Positions 41,248 to 53,400 of a stretch of 64,000 bases of DNA are shown here, piece by piece. The position numbers were made by a program, and so were the translations under genes. Every line of letters begins with the position of its first letter. The first letter of the stretch is position 1. The notes beneath the pieces were generated by a model. The model worked only from the letters and a program-made list of their open reading frames with translations, ran no database searches and was not told where the DNA came from. The stretch is from Pyropia yezoensis (lineage: Eukaryota; Rhodophyta; Bangiophyceae; Bangiales; Bangiaceae), in the NCBI GenBank assembly GCA_009829735.1, contig CM020618.1, forward strand, positions 29,736,894 to 29,800,893. The letters run 5' to 3'.

Positions 41248-43032
41248 TCACGAGGCTGCCGCTGCCGCGGCGGCCGCCTCTTCCTCCCGCCGCAAGTGGG
41301 ATATGCCCAGCTCATCGTCCTGCTCGGCGGTCCTCTCGTACGACGTCACCGACAGCTGCGGATCCACATCTGGCGCGTACACATTCTGCACGTAGCTGTT
41401 GCCCGTTGGGTCGTCCAGGATGAGCGTGAACGACGGCCGGTCCGCCGACAGCGTGTCGTCGAGCCGTCCCAACCACGACGTGAACGCGTTGCGCGTCGCG
41501 GTCGCGGCCGAGTCGCCCACCGCAAACGGGTTCGACTCAGTGAGCTGGTCCTTGATCGCCACCAGCAGCCCCTCCACGGTCGTGAAGCGGCCGCCAAGGG
41601 TGCCCGCCGCCAGCTCCAACTCCAGCTCGGGAACCTCCACTGTCGCGGGCTCGGACTTGAGGACGTCCCGAGACAGGTCGGCGCGGCGGGTGACGGCGAG
41701 GGTGGTGCGGGTGCCCCGTGGCTCCACCCCGCCGCCGGGCTTGACCTCGGTTGACTTGTACCCACAGCTGGCACACACAAACGCCATGATTACAACCTCC
41801 TTAAAGTGAGGGATGGTCGTCACCTTCATCCGGTTCTCACCGGGCGCCGCACATGCGGGGCACGCCTCCCGAAAGGCCAGCACTTCGTTGTGCGCAAAGT
41901 CAGGGGCGGTCGCAGCGGCGGTGACAGCGGCGGCCATCCCAACCGACGCGGCAGACCCATTGGCGGCAGGGGTAGCGTCGGCAGCGGCATCGGCAGAGGC
42001 GTCCACGGCTGTCGAGTCCCCGCCCCTTGCCGCTGCCGCCTCCCCCTCCTCCCCCTCCTCTGCCACAGACGGCAAGCGGCCGACCGCGGGGGCCGACTCG
42101 GCCGCTTCCACGTCTATGCCCGCCGCACCCGGGGCGTTGGCCGGGTTCAACCCGAGCGACAGTGACTCGTCGGGTGTCCGCTCAAAGTGAGTGACCCGCA
42201 GCCGCGGGTCCCTGCGGCCTGGCACCTCGGCCTCAATGTGGCTATTGCCACTTGGGTCCCGCACCGTCAGCGTAAACGGGTCGACGCCGACGCGGGCGGC
42301 GGCGAGGCGGCCCAAGAAGGCGTCCACCGCGGCCGCCTGTGTCGGGTCCGCCTCCCGCCGCTCCGCCTGGTGAAAGGTCAGCCCTTCGGCCACGTCGCCA
42401 AGGATGCCTTCGACAGTGGTCAGGCGGCCCCGCGAGGCGGGGGGGACGGTCAGCTCCAGCTCCGCCACCGACACGGTCGCCGCGTCAGACAGCAGGACAG
42501 ACCGCTGCAGGTCACTGGCCTGCGACGCGGTCAGCGTAAGGGAGATGCCCTTGGGAGCAATCGAACCGCCAGGCTGCACCTCAGACGACCGGAAGTGGCA
42601 GTGGGGGCACGAAAAGCTCATCAGCACGACGTCCTTGTAAAAGGGGATGGATGTTAGCAGCAGGCGGGTGGTACCCTGCTTGTGACAGTTCATGCATAGC
42701 GACTCGATTTCGGTGGGCGCCGAGTCCCCAGCCGCGGTGGAGAGGGAGGGGAATATCGTGTCAGCAGCAGCGGGGGGGGCGTGCTCACCAGCAGACTCTC
42801 TCTCGGTGGGCGCCGAGTCCCCAGCCGCGGTGGAGAGGGAGGGGGCCATCGTGTCGGCCGCAGGGGAGGGGGCCATAGTGTCAACCGAAGGGGAGGGGAC
42901 AATAGTGTCGACCGCAGGGGAGGGGGCGTTCTCACCAGCGGACACAGAGAGGGAAGGGGTGTTCATGGACGCAAGGGGAGACGAGTACCCTGCGTGCAGC
43001 GGTGGTCGGCTCGGACGCACTGCAACCGCCAT
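41248..43032 (-). CDS. ZPR1: ZPR1, zinc-finger protein with two ZPR1 modules
   Basis: ZPR1 is an essential eukaryotic protein that folds or chaperones eEF1A and links growth signals to the nucleus. Both modules are present: zinc finger one (Cys-Met-Asn-Cys ... Cys-Pro-His-Cys, about residues 112-145), its A/B domain with AlaProLysGlyIle, zinc finger two (Cys-Pro-Ala-Cys ... Cys-Ala-Ser-Cys, about 389-425) and its domain ending AspAspProThrGlyAsnSerTyrValGln. At 594 residues it is longer than usual (about 460), from an N-terminal extension of imperfect repeats (AlaProSer-x-Ala-x-Asp-Thr; the segment before the ThrGluIleGluSer leader is duplicated) and an acidic Ala/Asp linker. Single exon, stop TGA. 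Identification is firm; the exact start among the N-terminal Met codons is less so. Confidence 0.95.
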   Translation of the reverse strand: MAVAVRPSRPPLHAGYSSPLASMNTPSLSVSAGENAPSPAVDTIVPSPSVDTMAPSPAADTMAPSLSTAAGDSAPTERESAGEHAPPAAADTIFPSLSTAAGDSAPTEIESLCMNCHKQGTTRLLLTSIPFYKDVVLMSFSCPHCHFRSSEVQPGGSIAPKGISLTLTASQASDLQRSVLLSDAATVSVAELELTVPPASRGRLTTVEGILGDVAEGLTFHQAERREADPTQAAAVDAFLGRLAAARVGVDPFTLTVRDPSGNSHIEAEVPGRRDPRLRVTHFERTPDESLSLGLNPANAPGAAGIDVEAAESAPAVGRLPSVAEEGEEGEAAAARGGDSTAVDASADAAADATPAANGSAASVGMAAAVTAAATAPDFAHNEVLAFREACPACAAPGENRMKVTTIPHFKEVVIMAFVCASCGYKSTEVKPGGGVEPRGTRTTLAVTRRADLSRDVLKSEPATVEVPELELELAAGTLGGRFTTVEGLLVAIKDQLTESNPFAVGDSAATATRNAFTSWLGRLDDTLSADRPSFTLILDDPTGNSYVQNVYAPDVDPQLSVTSYERTAEQDDELGISHLRREEEAAAAAAAAS

Positions 43033-43973
43033 TCACTGCACAAGATAAGGTCGACGGCGGCGCACGTACATTTTCAAGCCCATTTTGGAAACTTGGCCGC
43101 ACACTGATGAACAACGGCTGGACGTTTCTCGAATGTTCCTCGCTATTTACGTGGCAATGAACTGGCTCGACATGTCCACGACAGCGCCCCCAGAGCTTGG
43201 GAAGACCTGGGGCTGCAGACAAGCAGCGGCCAGCCGTTGACTTCGCAACGAGACAGGGGGGTCCACGCAGAGCCTGTTTTCCGGACCACGGCACACAGAC
43301 TCCCAGGCCATTGATGAGGGCGCGTTTGCAAAAAAAAACGATGCGTACTTCTTGCGTGACACAGAAAAAATACAGATAATGGGCAGAACGACACCAGCAC
43401 ACCAGCGCGCGGGGCGCTGAGCTCTTCTAGCGCGGTGTGAGGTCGATAATCTGTTCGGGAGGAGCAGCACAAGGGTCGACAAGCCACGAGTTCCAGACCA
43501 CATACACCGCGCGTCAGTTCCAACTCGACCGCCGCCCACCCACATCCTTGGCATTCTGCGCCAGCTGTTCCCATGCGCCGCGGTGCTCACCCAGCCACCC
43601 CCACGCCCAGTGAGACGGGAAACACCCAAGCCACACGTACCCCCTGCTGCGCCGCGATAGCCACCACGACAATGGGAATGACAAAGCACGCTGCTCACCG
43701 TGCAGCCACATGAGGAAAGCACGACGACAGGAAACACACGAGCGGACAAAGGGCAGATTAAGGTCAGTAGATAGCACGAGAACCAGACACGGACAGCTGG
43801 AACACATAGCCCAGACCTCGCACCCTCCAACGGCCGCCGACCGACGGTGACGCAGCTTCCTCACACGCCACACCACGCCAGGTACCGTCCACCACGGGCC
43901 CACATCCCAGCTCGTCCCCCCCCCACCTCAGAAACAAACAGCGCTCTCCTCTGCCTACGAAACGTACAAATAC
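43033..43973. other. ZPR1 upstream region and possible downstream exons
   Basis: Contains the ZPR1 promoter side and probably intron and later exon(s) of the gene at 43974-44370, which I could not define. Minus-strand frames at 43500-43900 are candidates without a recognisable domain. Confidence 0.35.
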
Positions 43974-44370
43974 CCGCAATCAGCCACACGTCCACCCCCG
44001 TCGAGCCCGCCTCGTAACCAAAGCCTTCGCCCTCCCCTCCATCGGTACCGCCCCGCCCACCCGACGGGTCGTACTTGTTGCGAAAGACCACCGCGGGGGG
44101 CTCGGCGGAGAGGGCTCGCCGCGTCCGCTCTGCCGCGTCCAGCCCGTCGTCGTCGCCCGCACCGCCATCACCGCCCGAGCCGGGGGTGGGGGTGGCCATC
44201 GTGGCGGGGGCGACCGGCGACCGCCGGCGCAGGGGCGTCCGTCGCAGGGCGGCAACGGCGGCAGGCCGGACAGACGAGAGGGCTCGCCCGCGGGTGGAGC
44301 GGACGCCATTTGCCCGGCCAGTTGTCGCTGCCGGCACTGGCACCGAGGGAAGAAAGGCCGTGGTCGCCAT
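43974..44370 (-). CDS. First exon of a probable plastid membrane protein
   Basis: Starts MetAlaThrThrAlaPheLeuPro at 44370, with a Ser/Ala/Arg/Thr-rich, acid-free first about 60 residues as in plastid transit peptides. An acidic Gly-rich part and a conserved-looking block (ValPheArgAsnLysTyrAspPro, then GlyTyrGluAlaGlySerThrGlyValAspValTrpLeuIleAlaGly) follow. The last residues begin a hydrophobic segment cut by GTATTTG, a plausible splice donor at 43973. The family is not recognised; the Val-Asp-Val-Trp-Leu lead into a membrane helix suggests a thylakoid or envelope protein. Downstream exon(s) remain undefined. Confidence 0.5.
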
Positions 44371-46203
44371 CGTGGCGGAAGGAAACTGAGGAAGGTGACA
44401 GACAATAAGCAATGGGATGGGGCGAAATGGGACTGAGAAAAGAGGATGCTAAGAGGAAGGGTTGAGACGAAGCTGGCTTGGATGACGGTCCAGACCAGGA
44501 AGAGGGCGGTGGGCTGCGCGAAGGGGCTCCTGGCGATGCCACCAGCAGCTGCGCGTGTGGCTGTGGAGGCGCGGCCGTTACACAAAGAGCTGGAACACTT
44601 GAACGCCGGATCCAATTACACACATTTGTTAAATAGTTCTTGTGAAATATGCGCTGCTGCAGCCACCACCACCGCGATCGCGATCTTCGATCTTCCCCAC
44701 CGACGATGAACACCACCACCGCCACCGTCTACGTCGCCCGGCGGTCCTGACCAAAAGGCCTACATACTACCACCACCTCCACCACCGCCGCCGCCATCGC
44801 CTGTCTGTGGCCGCGTTCTTTCCCGAGGAGGTCTGCGAGGGGGAGGCATGCGTGGGAGCGAAACACACGAACGTACGAACAAAGTGTGGTGGGCAGGTGG
44901 GGAGAAGGAGCCACACCATCCGCGACCAGAATGATGCACCCGGGCCATACGCGCGGAGAGCAGGGGGACGACCGTCGCTGGTGGCGTGTCAGATGGCAAG
45001 CTGCCGCATGACCCCACCCATCCGTTTGAGCTGCCGCCGAAGCGCCGCTGCGGCGGCGGCGACGGCGGCCACTAAATTAGGTGGCGCCCTCCTCTCCATC
45101 ACCGTCTCCCTCCCCCCCCCCACCTTCCCATGGACACGGTATCCTACCCATACGCACAACCCCCCCAGCACATACCGTTGCCCTGCGTAGGTGGGTTGGC
45201 CCCCCAGCCGCTGCCGCCCAATGATGACGGCGGCCCACCGGCGCCACTCCCCGCAGCGGTGACGCCCGACCGACCCCCGGTGGCGTGGCCCAGCGCAAGT
45301 CCTCGCTATGCCCAGGGGGAGACGGCGAAGCCCCACTGCAAAAACGGCGCCCGGACCGCCGGCGATGCCACCGAGTCGATCAGACCCCCCCGGCTCGGCG
45401 AGGCAGGGGGAGGCAACGGAGGCGGGGGGAGGGACCGATTGGCCGCCCCCGCAACCCTCTGCCAGCAGGGACATTGGCGGTGACGGCGGCTTCCTTTGGC
45501 GGCGGCGAATCCAGGCGCCGCCGCCGCCGCCGCCGGCACCCCCACCAGCAGCACCCCCGCCTCGGCTGCGCGGGAGTGCGCAGGCAGCCGCAGAGGCGCC
45601 ACCGTCCGTGGCCCCGTCAAGAGGCACCTGGCTGGCGCCCGGTGCCGCCCCCTCGCTCCCCCAATGTCACCGCGGCGGCTGCCGCGGCGGCGGCGTCCGC
45701 TGGGCTGCCGCGGCGGCGGCGTCCGCTGGGCTGCCGCGGCGGCGGCGTCCGCTGCCTCCGCCGCGTCCGCCATGACGACCGCGGTGGCGGCCACCGCCGC
45801 GGAACGGCGCTCGGCCGCTCTGGCAGAGCCAACGACACAGCGAAATCGCAGCCTGCCCGACGTCAACTGCCACGCCGAGGCGGCCGCCGAGGCCAACGAG
45901 GCGCGCCCACAGGCGGGCGGCCGCCGCCACGCGGGGCCGCCGCCGCCACCGACCGCTGCTGTGGCGGCAGTGACGGTTACGGGGGCGACGGCAACCGTGT
46001 CGGCGACGGCCGTGGCGGTGGGGTCGACAGCAGCAGGCCGCGACCGCCGGGGGGCCCTGGGGAGGGCGGCGCCACGCGTCGATGCCGCCGCCTCGTCCCG
46101 CGGCGCGGGCGGTTCGCGGCGGTGACCGAGGACGCCACGTCTGGCGGCGCCGCCTCAGCGGCCGCCGCCTCGGTCCACACATTGTTTGGGGGGGCGAGGG
46201 GCG
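44371..46203. other. Divergent-promoter region and GC-rich repeats
   Basis: No firm gene. On the minus strand a short segment ending at 44989 (AlaLeuArgArgGlnLeuLysArgMet...) looks protein-like and could be the last exon of the low-complexity gene to the right. Confidence 0.35.
45679..45754. repeat. Tandem repeat, three units of 26 bp
   Basis: The unit begins CTGCCGCGGCGGCGGCGTCC and is near-perfect at 45679, 45705 and 45731. A 26-bp period shifts frame, arguing against coding here. Confidence 0.85.
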
Positions 46204-46828
46204 TTAAAACATGTCCACCGCACGTCGTCGCCGCGAACGTGCTCCCCCTCCTGGGGGCGGCGGTGGTGGCGACGGCGGCGGCGGCGGGGACTGCGGAACG
46301 ACTCGCGCCGGACCAGCCGGCATGGCAATGGCAGCCCCGATGGGGGCCCCCGGGGCGTCACCGCTGCCAATCATGGCGGCAGGGGCGGGGCGTGCCGGCG
46401 GCGACGGGGGCGCTGCAAGCAACGCCGGCGGCGGTGGGGGTGGAGGCGACGGCGGCCGCGGCAGGGGCAGAGGGGTGGACGCCGGCGGCGGGGATGGATG
46501 GATGGAGGGCGGCGGCGGCGGTGGGGGTGGCGGCGGCGGCGGCGGCGGCGGGCCCGCCGCGCGCGGCGGCGCTTTGGCTACCCGACTGGCAGGGTGGGCG
46601 GAGAAGCGGCCGCCCCGCCCGCGGCGGCGGCCGAGGGAGAGCACCACCCGCGGGCGGGGCGCCGACACAGCGGGGGGGGGCGACGACAGATCTGGGATAC
46701 TCGGCGCAGAAGAGGGGGAGGGGGGGGGGGGGGGGAGCGGCGGCGGCAGCGGCGATGGCAACAGCGGCAGTGGTGGCGGCGGCGACGACGGCGGTGGCGG
46801 TGGCGGTGATGGTGGCGGTGGTGGTGGT

Positions 46829-46867
<39 letters not shown>

Positions 46868-47198
46868 ACGACCGCTGGTGGACAACGCACCGGAAGCGGC
46901 GGTGGCACGGCCACCCGGCCGCCGCTATCATCCGACGCCGCCTCCTCGTCATCGCCGGGCAGCCACACCGGCGGCGCCACCACCGGGCGGACGGCGCTAC
47001 CGTCACGGCCAATACCGACACCACCGCCGCCGCCACAGCCCGCTGCTGCCACTTCCGCCGACAGGCGGCCCACCGCGGGCATACGCCGGCGGGGTGGCCG
47101 GTGGCGGCCGGCGCGGACCGCTGCGCGCCGCGCGGCAGCCGCAGCCGCGGCGGCACGCCCACGCTCAGCGGCGCTCGCCGGCCGGAGCGGCAGCGGTA

Positions 47199-47252
<54 letters not shown>

Positions 47253-47364
47253 ACAGTGGCTGTGGCGGCTGCAGTGGCGGCGGCGGCTCCACGTCTGGCC
47301 CGTACACGGCCGCCCGCAGCACCAGCCGGGCGGCGGCCAGGCGCTCCTCGTCGGCAGCAGCCGC

Positions 47365-47395
<31 letters not shown>

Positions 47396-49184
47396 GCCGC
47401 CGCGTCGGCGCCGGCGGGCGTCACGGCCAGCACGCGGATGGCGGGAGCGGCGTCGGCCTCCCCGCCCACACCATCCGCCGGTACACCCGACAGCCGCAGC
47501 GACGGCGGTTGTAGCAGCGGTGGGGGTGGTGGCGGTGGCGGCGGCGGCGGTGGTGGTGGTGGCGGCGGCGGCGGCGGCGGTACCCCCCACAGCGCCGCCA
47601 GCGCGGGCGGCACCGCCCAGGCGGTGACGGTGTGGAGGCGCGGGCGGCGGCGGTGCCCCCCCCCGACCCCCCCCCCCCCCGTCCCCCCCCCCGCGCCGCC
47701 TCGCCAGGCCGCGCAAAGCGGGCGGCAACGCCCGCGGCGGCGGTGGCGACCGCCGCCGCCGCAGCCGCGGCAGGAGCGGCTGCCAGGGCAGCCGCCGCTG
47801 CCGCCGCCGCGGGCGGCAGGGGCGTGACGGCGGCGGCAAAGGGGTCCCCGCCGCCGCCGCCGCCGCCGCTGCCAGGCGCGGTGGCCTTGGCGGCGGCCGC
47901 CGCAGGGGAGGGCGGCCACAAGGGGGGCGGTGGCGGCGGATACAACTCTGCCGCGCCGCCGCCGCGGCCACCCCCACCAAACGTGACCAGTACGGGGGGC
48001 ACGCCACTGCCGCGGGCGGCCGGCGGCGACACCTGCGACGGCGGCGGCGGCACCCCCCCCCCGGGGAGGGTGGTGAAGAGGCGAGCCAGCAGCGCGTCGC
48101 CCGTTTCGCCCGGCCGCGCCGCCCAGGCGGCCGCCTGCCGGCGGGCGGCCGCGGCGGCCCCGCCGCCCGACCCGCCGCCGTCGCCCCCCGCGCCGTCCCC
48201 GCCGTCCTCGTCAGCGTCCGCGGCGGGGGGGTAGACGGCCACGGCCATGGTCGGGGGGTGGGGACTCCCCCCGCCCCCCCCCCCCGCGGGCGGCCGCCGC
48301 TGCCGCGGCAGCGCCGCCCGCCGCATGCGGTCCACGGCGGCGGCGAGGGCGCCGTCCCGCCCGCGCCCGCCGCCCCCCCCCGCCGTCACGCCCAGGCCGC
48401 CTAACCCCCCGTCGTCGTCCTCCTCCTCGTCCTGGACGGCAGCACGGACGCTGCCGCGACGGCCGCCGCCGCGGCCGCCGCTGCCGCCCCCCCCCCCCCC
48501 CCCCCCCCCCCCCCCCTGCGTGGCCACCACAGAGGCGGCGGTGCCCCCCGGGCCGAGCGCCGCGGCCGCCGCCAGCACCGCCGCGTCGAGGCCATCGTCA
48601 CCGGCGGGCCCGTCAAGGTCGCCGTCACCGTCGGTGGGGGGGGCGTAGCCGACGCCTGGCACGCAGCCCGAAGCGGCGGCGGCCCGCCACGCGGCAGCCG
48701 CGGCGGCCGCGTCGCCCAGGCGGTAGGGCGCCCGCGCGGCGACCACCGCCGGCGGGTCTACGGGCAGCAGGGACAGCAAACAGGGCCGGGGGCGGTGGGC
48801 ACCCGCCGCGGCCGCCGCGTCTGACCCGTCCGCGCCGCCCACCGGCGGCGGCCGTGGGGAGGACTGGCCGTACGGCGGCGGCGGCGGCGGTGGCGGCGTG
48901 GTCAACGGCGGCGACAACGTCACCGGCCGGCGGCGGTCGCCACGTCGGGAAGACACCCACGTGGCGGGCCGGAAGCGCCCGCCGTCGCCGTCGCCGTCGG
49001 TGTCGCCGTCACCGTCCCTGTCGGCGGCTGCCGGCGACGGCCTCCGCCGCTTGGCCGCCCGCCCCGGCGGCGGCGCCGGCGGCGGCCGTCGAAAGACCGC
49101 CCATGATGGCGCGATGGCCTGGTCCGCGGGGAGCGGCGCCGTCGGCCCGAGGCCCCGCGCGGATGTGAGAGGCGTGCCGAGCAT
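46204..49184 (-). CDS. Large low-complexity nuclear-type protein
   Basis: Probable gene, family unknown. The minus strand from ATG 49184 (MetLeuGlyThrProLeuThr) reads about 580 residues with structured islands: AlaIleAlaProSerTrpAlaValPhe, AlaAlaLysArgArgArgProSer (nuclear-signal-like), PheArgProAlaThrTrpVal, and ThrMetAlaValAlaValTyrPro, between Ala/Gly/Pro/Asp tracts. Past the C runs near 47660-47695 the frame changes and another island appears (HisThrValThrAlaTrpAlaValPro; later GluGluArgLeuAlaAlaAla). A 30-C run (48487-48516) encodes a Gly tract. Homopolymer errors or introns could explain the frame change. A competing plus-strand frame (45285-47627) gives only repeats. End at 46204 uncertain. 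Confidence 0.4.
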
Positions 49185-49650
49185 GGTCGGCCGCGCCGCC
49201 CGGTGCGGCCGCCCCCGCCAAAGGCCGTCGGTGGGGGGGGGTCCTGGGGAGCCCTTGCCGACGAGCGCCACGACCAAGACGCACAACGGGTGAGAGCGCC
49301 TCTTGTTCCGCAGCCCACAGCAATTGACTGAACTCTGGTGACCTGGGTTGTCTGGTCGTCCTTGAACTGGGCTTTCCAACGGTCGGCGAGTCACAAAGAT
49401 TTTTAGGCACATGAAAGTCTCTCCAAAGCTTAGTATTTTACAGTCGTCCCCCCAAGAAAGTGACGGGCCTTTCTATTTTCAATACCGATGAGGCACGAAA
49501 GCGCGCCTTTTTACGTGCACTGCGCCCGTGTGACGCCCGCGGCCGACGCGCCGCGTCCGCCCGACGCGCCGGGCTGCGCGCGCCTCCTCTTTCCCCCACC
49601 CCGCGCTCTCCCCGCCCCCCCCCCCCCCCCCCCCTGAGCCGTAGCGGTTG

Positions 49651-49789
49651 ATGGTGCGCAACACCGCGCTGGTCGGGACGGCCGGGCAGGCGGAAGCGGC
49701 AGCGGCCGGGGCGACGCCCCCCCCCCCACCTTCCCGGGGCCGGGCAGCAGCCCCCCGCCCCCCCCCAACCTCCCCCCCCCCGCCCTCTC

Positions 49790-49830
<41 letters not shown>

Positions 49831-50406
49831 GCGGCGGTGGCGGTGGCTCGCCTGCCTCCTCCCCCTCCCGCCCACGCCCCGTCGGCGAGTGCTTCCGCCG
49901 TCGCTGCGGGGCGCTCCTCGACGCCCTCGGTGCCGCAGAGTGGGCGCCCGTGGTGGGTCCCGCCGCCTCCACCGCCGCCGCCGCCGCCGCCGCCGGAGCG
50001 GGCGGGGGGGGGTCGGGGGGGGGGTGCCCCGCGGACCTCCTCACCGTCCGGCGGCGGCTTGACGAGGGGGGGTACAAGTCCCTCGGCTCCTTCCGTGCAG
50101 ACGTGGAGCGGGTGTGGGCGGCCGTTGAGGCGCGTGCCGCAGCTGGGGCGGGGGGGGAGAGTGCGACCAGCGGCGGTGGTGGCGGTGGGGGCGGCGGCGG
50201 TGGGGGCGGCGGGGCGGCGGTGGCGGCGGCGGTGGCGGCGGCGCGGGCGGCGACGGCAGAGGGTGTAGAGGCGACCAAGGGGGCGCTGGAGCGGGACCGC
50301 GCGGCTTTCCAAGAGTGGAAGCGCCGCCGCGGCTCGGGAGGGGGCGACGCTGCTGGCCGCGGGGGGGGGGGGGGGCGCGGCGGCCGCCGTGACGCTGACG
50401 ACGACG

Positions 50407-50464
<58 letters not shown>

Positions 50465-53400
50465 GGGTGCCGTTGCGTCCACCGACACCCTCGACACGGC
50501 GGGGCGGCCGTCGGCGGTGACGCCCGTGCGGCGGGCCGTGCTGGAGGGCGGGGGTGGCGGCGGTGGTGCCGCGGGGGGGGCGGTGGTCGGTGGTGGCGGC
50601 GGCGGCGACTGGTCCGCCACCGACCGTGCCGAGCCGGGCGGGCGCGTCAATGTGGCGCCCGTCACTGACGGGGACACGAGCAGCAGCGACGGGGAGGTGG
50701 AGGAGGAGGTGGAGGAGGTGGACGTGGGCGACGCCTCTGCCGCTGACGACGCGGTCGTTGATAGCAGCGACGAGGGGGAGGAGGGGGGACGGGGAGGGGG
50801 GGGCGGCGTCGCTGCCGCCGCCGCCGCCACCGCCGCCCCGGCCGTCGACTCGACCGTCGACGCCATGGCCGACGACCCGCCGGGGGGGGCGGCCCCCCTG
50901 GCAGGCGGTGACACCCCCATGGAGGGCGTCACGGGCGTGACCCCCCCGTCCGTGCCCTCACCGTGGCCCGCCGGGGCGGCTCTGCCCCCGCCCCCCCCGC
51001 CACGGGGGGGCGCGGCGGCGGCGGGGGCGTCCCCCCTGGGGGCCCCGCGGCCGTCGCCGCCTCCGCCCCTCCCCACCGCGTCCGCCGCCACTGCCACGGC
51101 GGCGGCGGCGGCGACGGCGGCGGCGGCGGTGGCGGTAGCGTCCCCCCCCTCGTCGCGGCGGGGCGCCGCCAAGCGCCCAATGGGCACCGCCGCCACCCCA
51201 CCGCCCGCGGGTGGCGGCCGTCGGCCGCCCCCGGCAGGGGCCGACTCCCACCCGCCACCCACCCCCCCTCGGCCTGGCAGTGGCGCGCCGTCCCCGCTCC
51301 CCCCCCTGCCGACGTCATCGCCGTCGCTGCGGGGTGGTGGCGGTGGGGGTGGCAGTGGCGGTGGCGGCGGCCTGGTGCCGTCGCCGTCGCTCACGTCTGC
51401 CGGCAGCGGGGCGTCCACGTCGACGGGTGGGGCGGCGGGCAAGGCGCCCAAGCGCAAGTACGTCCGCTCGGGGCTGTACAAGAAGAACAAGGAGGGCGAG
51501 TTTATCCACCCCGTCCGCGCACGGTCCCGGGGGGGGAGCCCGGCGACCACCACGGCGGGGGTGGCGGGGGGGTCGGCAGTAGCCGAGGGTGGCGCGGCGG
51601 GGGGGGGGGGGCTCTCCCCAGGCCTAGGGCCGTCCCTGGCGCAAGTGGGGGGGGCGGACGGGCCGCCCGCTGTGCCCGCCGCCGCGGCATCGAGGGTTCC
51701 GCCGGGGGCTCTCTCTGGGGTTGCACAGGCTGCCGCGCCGGGGACCGCCCCGGGGACTGCGCCGGGGGCTGTACTGGGGGCCGTCGCGGGGGCTGCTCCG
51801 AGGGTGCCACCGGAGGCTGCATCGGGGCCCGCCCTTGGGGCTGCTCCGCGGGCCGCGCCAGTACCGCCGGGTGGTGCGCTGTCAAGCGCGTCCGCGCCCC
51901 CCGCCGCGTCACCTGCGGCGCGGCCGGCGGCCAAGCCGGCGGCCAAGCCTGTGGCGAGGCCCGCGGCGAGGCCCGCGGCGAGGCCCGCGGTGACTGCCCC
52001 CGCGCCGAGAGGTGCCGCCGTTGGCGAAACGCGGCGTGCTGTTGTCGCCACGCCTTCGGCCCCTGTGGCCGCAGCGGCCCCCGCCGTGCTCCCCTCCGCG
52101 GCGGGGGCGTCACGTACCCCACAGCGGCCGTCGCCACCACCGGTGGCGCCGGCAGCGGCCGGCGCAGCAAAGAGAGCGGCGACTGCGACTGCGACGGCGG
52201 CGACGCCACCAACGCCCTCGACGGCGGCGGTGACGGCGGCGGCGTCGGCGGATAAGGCGGCCAAGCCGGTGGCGGCGACGGTGGCCGCCGGGCCGAGCCG
52301 GCCACCCCCGTCCCCGCCCGCAGGGGCGGCGCCCGTCTCCCCCGGCGCGCCGCCAGTGTCGACCAAAGCAGAGCCGCTGTGGAAGGCGCTGGGCAAGCGC
52401 CCGCCCGCCAACCCGTGCCGCCCGTCGGCGACGGCCACGTCCATCCGGTCGCGCGACTATGCCGCCTCCCTGGCGGCTTTCACCGCGCCGGTGGGGCTGT
52501 TTGCGAGCCGCATTGTCGCGGAGCTGCTCGTCCCAGAGACGGTCGCCGCGCGGGACGCGGTGCGGCGGAGCCGCGACGCGGCGGCCGCGACGGCCGCGGC
52601 GGCGGCCGCCCACGACGCTGCCGTCGCCGACTATGGGCGGGCGGTCAAGCGGCACAAGGCGGCAACGGCGGCGGCGGCCGCCGCCGCCGCCGCGCCGCCG
52701 CCGCCCGCGGCCGTGCGGCCGCCGTCGGCCGCCACCGTTGCGGCCGCCGCGGCCGCGGCGGCTGCCGACGTGGCGGCGGCCAAGCGGCTGGCGCTCGCCC
52801 GCGCGGGCGTGGTAGAGACCCCCACCCTGACCGTCGCCAACCGGTACGCGGGCGTCCGCGGCTTGGCGCAGATGCTCGGCAACGACCTGGCCAACGAGGT
52901 GGCGGCCGCCCCGCTGTCGCGGGTGGACTTTCGGCTGCCCTATGGGGTGTCAGCGGCGGCACTGCGGGAGGTGGCGGCGCTCCCCGCTGGCACCTTTGTT
53001 GGGGACCTGCTCCGCGTGACGCTCGACACAGAGGGTGCCCGCGGTCGCGGTGCTGCGGCGGGGGGGCGGGGGGCTGGCGGAGGGCGCGGCGGCGGGGCGT
53101 CGGCGGCAGCCCCGGCGGGGGGTCCCCCCCGCCGCCCGCCAGGCGGCGGCCCGGCCGCGGCCGCGGCGGCAGCCACGACGCTACCACGGCTGCCAGGCGC
53201 GCCGCCGGCGCCGCCCCCCGCCGCGCCCGCGGGTCGTGGGCGGGGAGTCCCCCTGCCGCGTCCACCGCCACCCGCCGCCCCGGCGCCGCCGACGGCGCCG
53301 TCGGCGGCGGCGGTCGCAGCAGCCGCCGCGCGGCACCACGCGGCGGCGGTGGCGGCGTCGCGGTCTGCGGCGGCGGCGGCGGCCGCGGCGGCAGCCGGCG

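Noticed and set aside
45285-47627. Plus-strand frame of 780 codons
   Set aside because: Made of Arg/Ala/Gly repeats without any structured island; opposite the more protein-like minus-strand frames and open only because GC-rich DNA lacks stops.
49511-52444. Minus-strand frame of 977 codons opposite the bromodomain gene
   Set aside because: Pro/Ser/Ala repeats mirroring the plus strand; no domain, whereas the plus strand shows bromodomain helices.
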